A stretch of DNA of 9,449 nucleotides from Actinotalea sp. (GTDB taxonomy: Bacteria > Actinomycetota > Actinomycetes > Actinomycetales > Cellulomonadaceae), in assembly GCA_014360395.1 (NCBI GenBank), contig JACIXM010000144.1, forward strand, positions 1-9,449, in the 5' to 3' direction. Of this stretch, positions 1 through 5,871 are shown piece after piece (position 1 is the first letter of the stretch; every line of letters begins with the position of its first letter). The notes under the pieces are model-generated. The model was not told the origin of the DNA. It saw only the letters and a program-made list of their open reading frames with translations, and searched no databases. A program made the translations under genes and the position numbers.

Positions 1-32
1 CGGCCCGCGCCGGCTGGTTCCCGGGCACCGGT

Positions 33-61
33 TTGGAGCGCCGCCCGGGGTCGGGTAATGT
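33..61 (+). promoter_or_regulatory. Probable promoter of tRNA-Gln
   Basis: TTGGAG (33-38) and TAATGT (56-61) are separated by exactly 17 bases. The second box fits the actinobacterial housekeeping-sigma -10 pattern TANNNT. Transcription would start near 68, leaving a leader of about 60 nt before the tRNA. The -35 box matches the TTGACA consensus at only three positions. No other -10-like hexamer stands out in this GC-rich stretch. Nothing before position 33 could be assigned to a gene. Confidence 0.55.
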
Positions 62-89
62 CTCCCGGCGGTACGACGACCGGATCGGG

Positions 90-106
90 CGCTCCTCAGC
101 GGAGCG
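90..106 (+). other. Stem-loop in the tRNA-Gln leader
   Basis: CGCTCC (90-95) and GGAGCG (101-106) form a perfect 6-bp stem around the loop TCAGC. It lies between the predicted start of transcription and the tRNA. It may help 5' processing of the precursor or be incidental. No U-run follows, so a terminator reading is not supported. Confidence 0.35.
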
Positions 107-128
107 TGGAGCTGGGAGTTGTACCCCA

Positions 129-200
129 TGGGGTATGGTGTAATTGGCAGCACGAGTGATTCTGGTTCACTTAGTCTAGGTTCGAGTCCTGGTACCCCAG
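129..200 (+). tRNA. tRNA-Gln (anticodon CTG)
   Basis: A complete 72-nt cloverleaf can be folded by eye. The acceptor stem is TGGGGTA (129-135) with TACCCCA (193-199), and the discriminator is G200. The D-stem is GTG/CAC (138-140/151-153). The anticodon stem AGTGA/TCACT (155-159/167-171) closes the loop TTCTGGT, giving anticodon CTG at 162-164, which reads CAG. The T-arm has loop TTCGAGT (181-187) on a stem with one T-G wobble. CCA is not encoded. The U1-A72 acceptor end is typical of bacterial tRNA-Gln. CAG is expected to be the dominant Gln codon at this GC content, so this is likely the major isoacceptor. Confidence 0.97.
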
Positions 201-221
201 CGCTTCGCTGACCTGCGGTTT

Positions 222-237
222 CCCCTCGTTCGAGGGG
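222..237 (+). other. Hairpin between the two tRNAs
   Basis: CCCCTC (222-227) pairs with GAGGGG (232-237) across the loop GTTC, 21 nt after the tRNA-Gln 3' end. It could partly terminate the tRNA-Gln transcript or protect its 3' trailer during processing. The stem is only 6 bp (7 with a 2-nt loop) and no T-run follows, so the role is uncertain. Confidence 0.4.
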
Positions 238-240
238 TGG

Positions 241-269
241 TCGAAGGCCCGGCGGAGATGGTGTAAGGT
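241..269 (+). promoter_or_regulatory. Probable promoter of tRNA-Glu
   Basis: TAAGGT (264-269) fits the TANNNT -10 pattern. It lies 17 bases after TCGAAG (241-246), which matches the -35 consensus at three positions. Transcription would begin near 276, about 34 nt before tRNA-Glu. If real, tRNA-Glu can be made independently of tRNA-Gln although the two are only 109 bp apart. Confidence 0.45.
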
Positions 270-309
270 TCTCGACGGATCGAAGCCCTCGGGCCCAGAT
301 CCGGCTCAG

Positions 310-382
310 GCCCCCATCGTCTAGTGGCCTAGGACGCCGCCCTCTCACGGCGGTAACAGGGGTTCGAATCCCCTTGGGGGTA
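310..382 (+). tRNA. tRNA-Glu (anticodon CTC)
   Basis: A complete 73-nt cloverleaf is visible. The acceptor stem is GCCCCCA (310-316) with TGGGGGT (375-381), the first pair being G-U; the discriminator is A382. The D-stem is GTC/GAC (319-321/333-335). The anticodon stem CCGCC/GGCGG (337-341/349-353) closes the loop CTCTCAC, giving anticodon CTC at 344-346, which reads GAG. The T-arm is AGGGG/CCCCT around TTCGAAT (363-369). CCA is not encoded. A strong terminator starts 6 nt downstream. In many actinobacteria tRNA-Gln and tRNA-Glu genes sit next to the ndgR-leuCD locus, as here. Confidence 0.97.
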
Positions 383-387
383 CGTCT

Positions 388-424
388 CACGAAGGCCCGG
401 TCGCCCAGCGACCGGGCCTTCGTG
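388..424 (+). terminator. Strong intrinsic terminator after tRNA-Glu
   Basis: CACGAAGGCCCGGTCGC (388-404) and GCGACCGGGCCTTCGTG (408-424) are perfect reverse complements: a 17-bp stem with the 3-nt loop CCA. It begins 6 nt after tRNA-Glu. The following bases (CTGTCC) lack a T-run, which is common for actinobacterial terminators. Being a near-perfect palindrome, it could also block minus-strand read-through arriving from ndgR. Confidence 0.9.
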
Positions 425-543
425 CTGTCCGGCCGCCGCCGCCCGCCCTCGCGGGGAGTCCTCGTCCCGCATGCCGGGCCACGGCCACCCCACGCCGCCG
501 GATGACGTCGACAGCGGGCAGCCGCCGCCTGCCCGGACGCGGA

Positions 544-574
544 ACGAGGGGCCCCGCGGTGCGGAGCCCCTCGT
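544..574 (-). terminator. Probable terminator of ndgR
   Basis: ACGAGGGGC (544-552) and GCCCCTCGT (566-574) form a 9-bp outer stem. Past a single C/A mismatch, CCGC (554-557) and GCGG (561-564) form an inner stem with a 3-nt loop. The hairpin lies 40 nt past the minus-strand stop codon of ndgR. A second, weaker hairpin further along (CGGGCAG at 515-521 with CTGCCCG at 529-535) could act as a backup. I see no gene between 425 and 614. Confidence 0.7.
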
Positions 575-614
575 GGGCGGAGTCGGCGTCGTCGGCGACC
601 GGGGACAGGGCCTG

Positions 615-1334
615 CTACTCGGTGGTGCGGCGCAGCACCTCGGACAGGCGGTTGGCGGCGGCGACCACCGCGGCGGCGTGCAGGCGCCCGGGCTGCCGCC
701 CGAGGCGCTCCACCGGGCCGGAGATCGACACGGCTGCCACGACGCGGCCGGACGGGCCCCGGACCGGGGCGGACACCGACGCGACGCCGGCCTCCCGCTC
801 GGACACGGACTGCGCCCAGCCCCGACGGCGGACGCCGGACAGGATGGTCGCGGTGAACTTGGCGCCCTGCAGCCCGCGGTGCAGCCGGTCCGGCTCCTCC
901 CAGGCCAGCAGGATCTGGGCGGCCGACCCCGCGTGCATCGTCAGCGTCGCGCCGACGGGGATGGAGTCCCGCAGGCCCATGGGCCGCTCGGCGGCCGCGA
1001 CGCAGATGCGCTGGTCGCCCTGGCGGCGGTAGAGCTGAGCGCTCTCCCCGCAGTGGTCCCGCAGCGCTGTGAGCACCGGGTTGGCGGCGGCGAGGAGGCG
1101 GTCCTCGCCGGCGGCCGTGGCGAGCTCGGACAGGCGCGGACCGAGCACGAAGCGGCCCTGCATGTCCCGGGCGACGAGCCGGTGGTGCTCGAGGGCGACG
1201 GCCAGGCGGTGGGCGGTGGGCCGGGCGAGGTGAGTGGCGGCGACGAGCTGGGCGAGGGTCGCGGGCCCTGCCTCCAGGGCGCTCAGGACCGACGCGGCCT
1301 TGTCCAGGACGCCGACTCCGCTAGAGTTGTCCAT
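615..1334 (-). CDS. ndgR: IclR-family regulator NdgR/LtbR type
   Basis: A 239-aa transcription factor of the IclR family. An N-terminal winged helix-turn-helix (about residues 10-65, with recognition-helix region LARPTAHRLAVAL near 36-48) is followed by an IclR effector-binding domain. The start MDNSSGVGVLDKAA, the segment GESAQLYRRQGDQRICVAAAE (96-116) and the segment FTATILSGVRRRGWAQS (160-176) strongly resemble NdgR of Streptomyces and LtbR of Corynebacterium. Those orthologues control leucine synthesis and, in Streptomyces, broader nitrogen and amino-acid metabolism. Divergence from leuCD supports the same role; the ligand cannot be read from sequence. The ATG at 1334 matches the family start exactly. 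The upstream in-frame ATG at 1499 would run through the operator and leuC start, so I rejected it. No Shine-Dalgarno sequence precedes the ATG. The stop is TAG. Autoregulation through the palindrome 13 bp upstream is likely but inferred. Confidence 0.93.
   Translation of the reverse strand: MDNSSGVGVLDKAASVLSALEAGPATLAQLVAATHLARPTAHRLAVALEHHRLVARDMQGRFVLGPRLSELATAAGEDRLLAAANPVLTALRDHCGESAQLYRRQGDQRICVAAAERPMGLRDSIPVGATLTMHAGSAAQILLAWEEPDRLHRGLQGAKFTATILSGVRRRGWAQSVSEREAGVASVSAPVRGPSGRVVAAVSISGPVERLGRQPGRLHAAAVVAAANRLSEVLRRTTE
1300..1327 (+). promoter_or_regulatory. Candidate leuC promoter inside ndgR 5' end
   Basis: On the plus strand TTGTCC (1300-1305) and TAGAGT (1322-1327) are 16 bases apart and resemble -35 and TANNNT -10 elements. 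They lie inside the first 12 codons of the divergent ndgR. Transcription would begin near 1334, leaving a leader of about 100 nt before leuC with the putative operator at about +14 to +34. This is the best-looking promoter upstream of leuC, but it rests on pattern only. A second TTGTCC at 1327-1332 has no convincing partner. Confidence 0.4.
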
Positions 1335-1346
1335 AGGTCGATATTG

Positions 1347-1367
1347 GCGTCTCACGCGCTGAGACGC
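1347..1367. promoter_or_regulatory. Palindromic operator between ndgR and leuC
   Basis: GCGTCTCA (1347-1354) and TGAGACGC (1360-1367) are perfect 8-bp inverted arms around the spacer CGCGC. The site lies 13 bp upstream of the ndgR start codon and 65 bp upstream of leuC. Dyad symmetry of this size is what an IclR-type dimer needs, and orthologous regulators are known to act on leuCD. It is the strongest dyad in the 98-bp divergent gap. That NdgR itself binds here is inferred. Confidence 0.7.
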
Positions 1368-1432
1368 AAGTCCCTCGGCCAACCGGATCCCGGAACACCC
1401 GCCGGGCACGGACACCTGAGAGGAAGCATCAC

Positions 1433-2899
1433 ATGGGCCGCACGCTGGCGGAGAAGGTCTGGGACGCGCACATCGTGCGCCGCGGGACGGACGGCGCACC
1501 CGACCTGCTCTACATCGACCTGCACCTCGTGCACGAGGTGACGAGCCCGCAGGCGTTCGAGGGCCTGCGCCTCGCGGGGCGTCCCGTGCGCCGGCCCGAC
1601 CTCACGATCGCGACGGAGGACCACAACACCCCGACGCTCGACATCGACCTGCCGATCGCCGACCGGACGAGCCGCACGCAGATCGAGACGCTGCGCCGCA
1701 ACGCCCAGGAGTTCGGGATCCGGCTGCACTCCCTCGGCGACGCGGACCAGGGGATCGTCCACCAGGTCGGGCCGCAGCTGGGCCTGACCATGCCGGGCCT
1801 GACCGTCGTGTGCGGCGACTCGCACACCTCGACGCACGGCGCGTTCGGGGCGCTCGCGTTCGGCATCGGCACCAGCGAGGTCGAGCACGTCCTGGCGACC
1901 CAGACGCTGCCGCTCGCGCCCTTCAAGACGATGGCGATCACGGTCGACGGCACGCTGCCCAAGGGCACGACGTCCAAGGACATCATCCTGGCGATCATCG
2001 CCAAGATCGGGACCGGCGGCGGCCAGGGCTACGTCCTGGAGTACCGCGGCGAGGCGATCCGCGCGCTGTCCATGGAGGCGCGGATGACGATCTGCAACAT
2101 GTCGATCGAGGCCGGCGCCCGCGCCGGGATGATCGCGCCGGACGAGACGACCTTCGCGTACCTCCAGGGCCGCCCGCACGCCCCCGAGGGCGCCGACTGG
2201 GACGCGGCGGTGCAGTACTGGAGGACCCTGCGCACCGACGACGACGCCGTCTTCGACGCCGAGGTCGTCCTCGAGGCCTCCGACCTGGAGCCGTTCGTCA
2301 CCTGGGGCACCAACCCCGGTCAGGGGCTGCCGCTGTCGGCCTCGGTGCCGGACCCGGCCGACATGGCCGACGAGAACGAGCGCGTCGCGGCCGAGCGGGC
2401 GCTGGAGTACATGGGGCTCACCCCGGGCACGCCGCTGCGCGACATCGCGGTGGACACGGTCTTCATCGGCTCGTGCACCAACGGCCGCATCGAGGACCTG
2501 CGCTCGGTCGCCAAGCTGCTCCGGGGGCGGACCAGGGCCGAGAACGTGCGCGTGCTCGTCGTGCCGTCGTCGGCGCGCGTGCGGCTGCAGGCCGAGGCCG
2601 AGGGCCTGGACAAGATCTTCCTGGACTTCGGTGCCGAGTGGCGCAACGCCGGCTGCTCGATGTGCCTGGGCATGAACCCCGACCAGCTCCAGCCGGGTGA
2701 GCGGGCGGCGTCGACGTCGAACCGGAACTTCGAGGGCCGGCAGGGCAAGGGCGGCCGCACCCACCTCGTCTCGCCGCTGGTGGCGGCGGCGACGGCGATC
2801 CGCGGGACGCTGTCCTCGGTGGCGGACCTCGGGCCCGACGTCGTCGCCCCCGACGGCAGCCCGCTGACCGACGCCGACCGCGGCCTCCTGTCGGCCTGA
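1433..2899 (+). CDS. leuC: 3-isopropylmalate dehydratase large subunit LeuC
   Basis: A 488-aa large subunit of isopropylmalate isomerase. With LeuD it converts 2-isopropylmalate to 3-isopropylmalate in leucine synthesis, in the cytoplasm. It is an aconitase-family protein carrying a 4Fe-4S cluster; the three ligand cysteines are visible as SCTN (C348) and CSMC (C408, C411). Other family landmarks are [18 protein letters not shown] (29-46), TEDHNTPT near 61-68, [20 protein letters not shown] near 128-147, and [16 protein letters not shown] close to the C-terminus. Length is slightly above the usual 465-475 aa. The ATG is preceded by the Shine-Dalgarno-like AGAGGAAG (1419-1426). The gene heads the leuCD pair and is divergent from its probable regulator ndgR, with the palindromic operator between them. 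Identity is secure. Confidence 0.98.
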   Translation: MGRTLAEKVWDAHIVRRGTDGAPDLLYIDLHLVHEVTSPQAFEGLRLAGRPVRRPDLTIATEDHNTPTLDIDLPIADRTSRTQIETLRRNAQEFGIRLHSLGDADQGIVHQVGPQLGLTMPGLTVVCGDSHTSTHGAFGALAFGIGTSEVEHVLATQTLPLAPFKTMAITVDGTLPKGTTSKDIILAIIAKIGTGGGQGYVLEYRGEAIRALSMEARMTICNMSIEAGARAGMIAPDETTFAYLQGRPHAPEGADWDAAVQYWRTLRTDDDAVFDAEVVLEASDLEPFVTWGTNPGQGLPLSASVPDPADMADENERVAAERALEYMGLTPGTPLRDIAVDTVFIGSCTNGRIEDLRSVAKLLRGRTRAENVRVLVVPSSARVRLQAEAEGLDKIFLDFGAEWRNAGCSMCLGMNPDQLQPGERAASTSNRNFEGRQGKGGRTHLVSPLVAAATAIRGTLSSVADLGPDVVAPDGSPLTDADRGLLSA

Positions 2900-2953
2900 C
2901 GGCCCCACCCCAGACCCCGGCGCGCCCGCACGACGGCGCCGCGCCAGCAGCCC

Positions 2954-2976
2954 GGCCGTCCGCCCGGCGGACGGTC
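2954..2976 (+). other. Hairpin just upstream of leuD
   Basis: GGCCGTCCGC (2954-2963) pairs with GCGGACGGTC (2967-2976) over a CCG loop: ten pairs, one of them G-T. It ends 20 nt before the leuD ATG and 5 nt before the GGAAG ribosome-binding sequence (2982-2986), within an unusually long 97-nt leuC-leuD gap. It could be a weak terminator, an RNA-processing or stability element, or a translation control. The sequence does not decide among these. Confidence 0.5.
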
Positions 2977-2996
2977 ACGACGGAAGCGTGAGGACG

Positions 2997-3665
2997 ATGG
3001 AGAAGTTCACCCAGCACACCGGGGTCGGCGTCCCGCTGCGCCGCAGCAACGTCGACACCGACCAGATCATCCCGGCGGTGTACCTCAAGCGGGTCACCCG
3101 TACGGGCTTCGAGGACGCGCTGTTCGCGGCGTGGCGGGGCGACCCGTCGTTCGTGCTCAACCAGGACGCCTACACGAACGGCTCGGTCCTGGTGGCCGGC
3201 CCCGACTTCGGCACCGGCTCCTCACGCGAGCACGCCGTCTGGGCGCTGAAGGACTACGGCTTCCGCGCGGTGCTCTCCCCGCGGTTCGCCGACATCTTCC
3301 GCGGCAACAGCGGCAAGCAGGGCCTCCTGGCGGCGCAGATCGCCCAGGAGGACGCCGAGCTGCTGTGGAAGGTGCTCGAGGCCAACCCGGGAACCGAGGT
3401 GACCGTCGACCTCGTGGCCAAGCAGGCCCACTGCGCCGACGTCACGGTGCCGTTCCAGGTGGACGACTACACCCGGTGGCGCCTCATGGAGGGCCTGGAC
3501 GACATCGGGCTGACGATGCAGCACGAGTCCGAGATCACGGCGTTCGAGGCCGAGCGCGCCGCGTGGCGGCCCAGGACCCTGCCGGCCAAGCACCTGCCCC
3601 CGGTCGAGGTCGTGGCAGCCCGTCCGGTCGCCGCTCCCCGCCACGCCGACGACGCCCTCGCCTGA
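2997..3665 (+). CDS. leuD: 3-isopropylmalate dehydratase small subunit LeuD
   Basis: A 222-aa small (swivel-domain) subunit of isopropylmalate isomerase, forming a heterodimer with LeuC and contributing substrate-binding residues. Family motifs are clear: [16 protein letters not shown] (17-32), [21 protein letters not shown] (68-88) and [16 protein letters not shown] (95-110). The tail after about residue 195 is Pro/Ala-rich and poorly defined. I chose ATG 2997 because the protein then begins [10 protein letters not shown], as orthologues do, and GGAAG (2982-2986) lies 10 nt upstream. An in-frame GTG at 2988 would add three residues but leaves almost no room for a ribosome-binding site. It follows leuC by 97 nt and is probably co-transcribed with it, although a hairpin lies in the gap. 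Confidence 0.97.
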   Translation: MEKFTQHTGVGVPLRRSNVDTDQIIPAVYLKRVTRTGFEDALFAAWRGDPSFVLNQDAYTNGSVLVAGPDFGTGSSREHAVWALKDYGFRAVLSPRFADIFRGNSGKQGLLAAQIAQEDAELLWKVLEANPGTEVTVDLVAKQAHCADVTVPFQVDDYTRWRLMEGLDDIGLTMQHESEITAFEAERAAWRPRTLPAKHLPPVEVVAARPVAAPRHADDALA

Positions 3666-3763
3666 TCCGCGGCCCCCAGCGGGCCTCCCGACCGGCACGA
3701 ACGGCCGTCCGCCCCGCGCGGGCGGCCGCTCGTCGTCCCCGGGTCGCCGCCGCAGTCGCCAGG

Positions 3764-3784
3764 GTCACGTCCCCTCGAGGTGAC
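3764..3784. promoter_or_regulatory. Imperfect palindrome upstream of murA
   Basis: GTCACGTC (3764-3771) and GAGGTGAC (3777-3784) match as inverted arms at seven of eight positions around a 5-nt centre. The site ends 23 bp before the murA start. It could be a transcription-factor operator or an RNA stem upstream of the ribosome-binding site. No regulator can be named. The rest of the 142-bp leuD-murA gap holds only a weak hairpin (CCGCCC at 3709-3714 with GGGCGG at 3720-3725) that might end the leu transcript. Confidence 0.35.
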
Positions 3785-3807
3785 GGCTGGGCCCCCGGTG
3801 GGGGACC

Positions 3808-5133
3808 ATGGCCCGCATGGACGACGTGCTCTACGTGAACGGCGGGAACCCCCTCAACGGTGAGATCACCGTTCGCGGAGCCAAGAACTTCGTGTCGAAG
3901 GCGATGGTCGCCGCCCTCCTGGGCGACGGCCCCTCGGTGCTGCGCAACGTGCCCCAGATCCGGGACGTCGCGGTGGTGACGGGTCTGCTGGAGCTGCACG
4001 GCGTCACCGTCCACAACGACGCCGAAGGCGGGGTCCTCACCCTCGACCCGAGCAACGTCGAGTCGGCGCACGTGGCGGACATCGACGCGCACGCCGGGTC
4101 CAGCCGGATCCCGATCCTGTTCTGCGGCCCGCTGCTGCACCGACTCGGCGAGGCCTTCATCCCCGACCTCGGCGGCTGCCGCATCGGCGACCGGCCGATC
4201 AACTACCACCTCGACATCCTGCGCCAGTTCGGCGCCGAGGTGGACAAGCGGACGCAGGGCATCCACATCCGCGCCCCGTACGGCCTGCGCGGCACGAAGA
4301 TCCAGCTGCCGTACCCGTCCGTCGGCGCGACCGAGCAGCTCCTGCTCACCGCCGTCCGTGCGGAGGGCCTCACCGAGCTGAGCAACGCGGCCATCGAGCC
4401 CGAGATCATGGACCTGATCAACGTCCTGCAGAAGATGGGCGCGATCATCTCCGTCGACACCGACCGGGTCATCCGGATCGAGGGCGTCCCGCGCCTCGGC
4501 GGCTACCGCCACACCGCGCTCGCCGACCGGATCGAGGCGGCCTCGTGGGCGTCGGCGGCGCTCGCGACGCGGGGTGACGTCTACGTCCGCGGCGCGAGCC
4601 AGCCGGAGATGACGGCGTTCCTCAACACGTTCCGCAAGGTCGGTGGGGAGTTCGACATCGACGACGAGGGCATCCGCTTCTGGCACCCCGGCGGGGACCT
4701 GCGCTCGATCGTGCTGGAGACCGACGTGCACCCGGGCTTCATGACCGACTGGCAGCAGCCGCTCGTCGTCGCGCTGACGCAGGCCACGGGCCTGTCGATC
4801 GTCCACGAGACCGTCTACGAGAACCGGTTCGGCTTCACCGACGCGCTGCGGGGGATGGGCGCGACCATCCAGGTCTACCGCGAGTGCCTGGGCGGCCACC
4901 CGTGCCGCTTCGGGCAGCGGAACTTCTACCACTCGGCCGTCATCTCCGGACCGACGCCGCTGGCGGCGGCCGACATCGAGGTGCCGGACCTGCGCGGTGG
5001 CTTCAGCCACCTCATCGCGGCGCTCGCGGCCAAGGGGACCTCGTCGGTGCGCGGCATCCAGCTCATCGACCGTGGGTACGAGCGGTTCCAGGACAAGCTG
5101 TCGGCGCTGGGCGCGGAGTTCTCGCACGGCTGA
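3808..5133 (+). CDS. murA: UDP-GlcNAc 1-carboxyvinyltransferase MurA
   Basis: A 441-aa EPSP-synthase-family enzyme. It transfers enolpyruvate from PEP to UDP-GlcNAc, the first committed step of peptidoglycan synthesis, in the cytoplasm. Visible landmarks are RGAKN (23-27, the Lys-Asn pair that contacts substrate), GGCRIGDRP (122-130) with the catalytic loop cysteine at C124, EPEIMDLINVLQKMGA (197-212), HPGFMTDWQQP (308-318) with the catalytic aspartate at D314, and IDRGYERFQDKL near the C-terminus. A cysteine at the active loop, rather than the aspartate of mycobacterial MurA, predicts sensitivity to fosfomycin at the target level. The start is uncertain: ATG 3808 has GGTG (3797-3800) at a good distance, while ATG 3817 gives the cleaner N-terminus MDDVLYV and has GGGGGA 11 nt upstream. 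The gene starts a short envelope cluster with plsC and gpsA. Confidence 0.97.
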   Translation: MARMDDVLYVNGGNPLNGEITVRGAKNFVSKAMVAALLGDGPSVLRNVPQIRDVAVVTGLLELHGVTVHNDAEGGVLTLDPSNVESAHVADIDAHAGSSRIPILFCGPLLHRLGEAFIPDLGGCRIGDRPINYHLDILRQFGAEVDKRTQGIHIRAPYGLRGTKIQLPYPSVGATEQLLLTAVRAEGLTELSNAAIEPEIMDLINVLQKMGAIISVDTDRVIRIEGVPRLGGYRHTALADRIEAASWASAALATRGDVYVRGASQPEMTAFLNTFRKVGGEFDIDDEGIRFWHPGGDLRSIVLETDVHPGFMTDWQQPLVVALTQATGLSIVHETVYENRFGFTDALRGMGATIQVYRECLGGHPCRFGQRNFYHSAVISGPTPLAAADIEVPDLRGGFSHLIAALAAKGTSSVRGIQLIDRGYERFQDKLSALGAEFSHG

Positions 5134-5146
5134 GCGCCGGTAGCAT
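5119..5146 (+). promoter_or_regulatory. Candidate leaderless promoter of plsC-gpsA
   Basis: TAGCAT (5141-5146) fits TANNNT and ends 8 nt before the GTG start of plsC. Transcription would begin at or just before that codon. A weak -35-like TTCTCG (5119-5124) lies 16 bases upstream, inside the end of murA. No Shine-Dalgarno sequence is visible in the 21-nt murA-plsC gap, which agrees with leaderless translation. Confidence 0.5.
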
Positions 5147-5154
5147 CGCCTGCC

Positions 5155-5871
5155 GTGCCCGCCCCGCAGCGCTCCAACTCCGCCTACCGCGCCATCGCCC
5201 GCCTCGTGCGGCCCGTGATGATGGCGGTGACGCGGCGCGACTGGCGTGGCATGGAGCACCTGCCGCGCGACGGCGGGTTCATCGCGGTCGCCAACCACAT
5301 GACGAACGTCGACCCGTTGACGTTCGCGCACTACCTCTACGACAACGGCGTGGCGCCCAAGGTTCTCGCCAAGTCCTCGCTCTTCAGCGTGCCGCTGTTC
5401 GGCAGGCTGCTCCGGGCGAGCGGTCAGATCCCGGTGTTCCGCAACTCCGCCCGGGCGGGGGAGTCCCTCGTGGCGGCCGAGGCGGCGCTCGCCGACGGCG
5501 AGTGCGTCGCGGTCTTCCCGGAGGGCACCCTGACCCGGGACCCGTACCTGTGGCCGATGCTCGCCAAGACCGGCGTGGCGCGGCTGGCCCTGACCACCCG
5601 GGTCCCCGTCATCCCGATCGCGCAGTGGGGCCCGCAGGACCTGCTGGGCCCGTACAGCACGCTGCCCAGGCCGATCCCGCCCAAGCGGGTCACCGTGGTC
5701 GCGGGCCCGCCCGTCGACCTGGACGACCTGTACGGGCGGCCGCTCGACGCCGCCACGCTGCGCGAGGGCACGGACCGGATCATGGGAGCGGTGACGCGAC
5801 TGCTCGCGGACATCCGGGGCGAGACACCGCCGACGACGCCGTGGGACCCCCGGCGCGAGAGCCGCCCGTGA
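5155..5871 (+). CDS. plsC: 1-acylglycerol-3-phosphate O-acyltransferase PlsC
   Basis: A 238-aa acyltransferase of the PlsC/LPLAT family. By family it adds a fatty acyl chain to lysophosphatidic acid to make phosphatidic acid at the inner face of the membrane. All four family blocks are present: NHMTNVD (47-53), the HX4D catalytic motif with H48 and D53; GQIPVFR (90-96); FPEGTLTR (121-128); and VPVIPIAQWGP (150-160). No clear transmembrane helix is seen, only a mildly hydrophobic N-terminus, so peripheral attachment is likely. The tail after residue 222 is Pro-rich. GTG 5155 is chosen because it lies just after the TAGCAT box and the next domain residues follow at the normal distance. The stop overlaps the gpsA start by 4 bp (GTGA), so the two are translationally coupled. 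gpsA makes the glycerol-3-phosphate backbone used two steps earlier. Exact acceptor specificity is inferred. Confidence 0.93.
   Translation: MPAPQRSNSAYRAIARLVRPVMMAVTRRDWRGMEHLPRDGGFIAVANHMTNVDPLTFAHYLYDNGVAPKVLAKSSLFSVPLFGRLLRASGQIPVFRNSARAGESLVAAEAALADGECVAVFPEGTLTRDPYLWPMLAKTGVARLALTTRVPVIPIAQWGPQDLLGPYSTLPRPIPPKRVTVVAGPPVDLDDLYGRPLDAATLREGTDRIMGAVTRLLADIRGETPPTTPWDPRRESRP

Noticed and set aside
1..58. Possible 3' end of an upstream gene ending in TAA at 56-58
   Set aside because: The short reading frame has no recognisable sequence and overlaps the tRNA promoter; cannot be supported from the window.
121..199. GTACCCCA direct repeats around tRNA-Gln as an integration (att) site
   Set aside because: Eight bases is too short, and there is no integrase or foreign DNA between or beside the copies.
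1335..1499. Upstream in-frame start (1499) for ndgR adding 55 residues
   Set aside because: The extra segment covers the operator and part of leuC and is unlike the family; orthologues start at MDNSSGVG.
471..1541. 356-codon plus-strand frame opposite ndgR
   Set aside because: No domain, Gly/Arg/Pro-rich, runs across the ndgR terminator, the operator and the leuC start.
1352..2908. 518-codon open frame on the minus strand opposite leuC
   Set aside because: Arg/Gly/Val/Asp-rich low-complexity translation without any domain; it mirrors the GC third-position bias of leuC and would also run through the operator.
3666..3807. A small DNA-binding protein gene (hup) expected between leuD and murA in some actinobacteria
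   Set aside because: The 142-bp gap has no suitable open frame, so no such gene is present here.
3535..5331. 598-codon open frame on the minus strand opposite murA
   Set aside because: It spans leuD end, gap, murA and plsC start without respecting gene borders and has no recognisable domain. A GC-bias shadow.
4884..5867. Long N-terminal extension of gpsA reading through murA and plsC in another frame
   Set aside because: The translation is Arg/Pro/Ala-rich noise until the GTG at 5868, where the real GpsA begins. Not a fusion protein.
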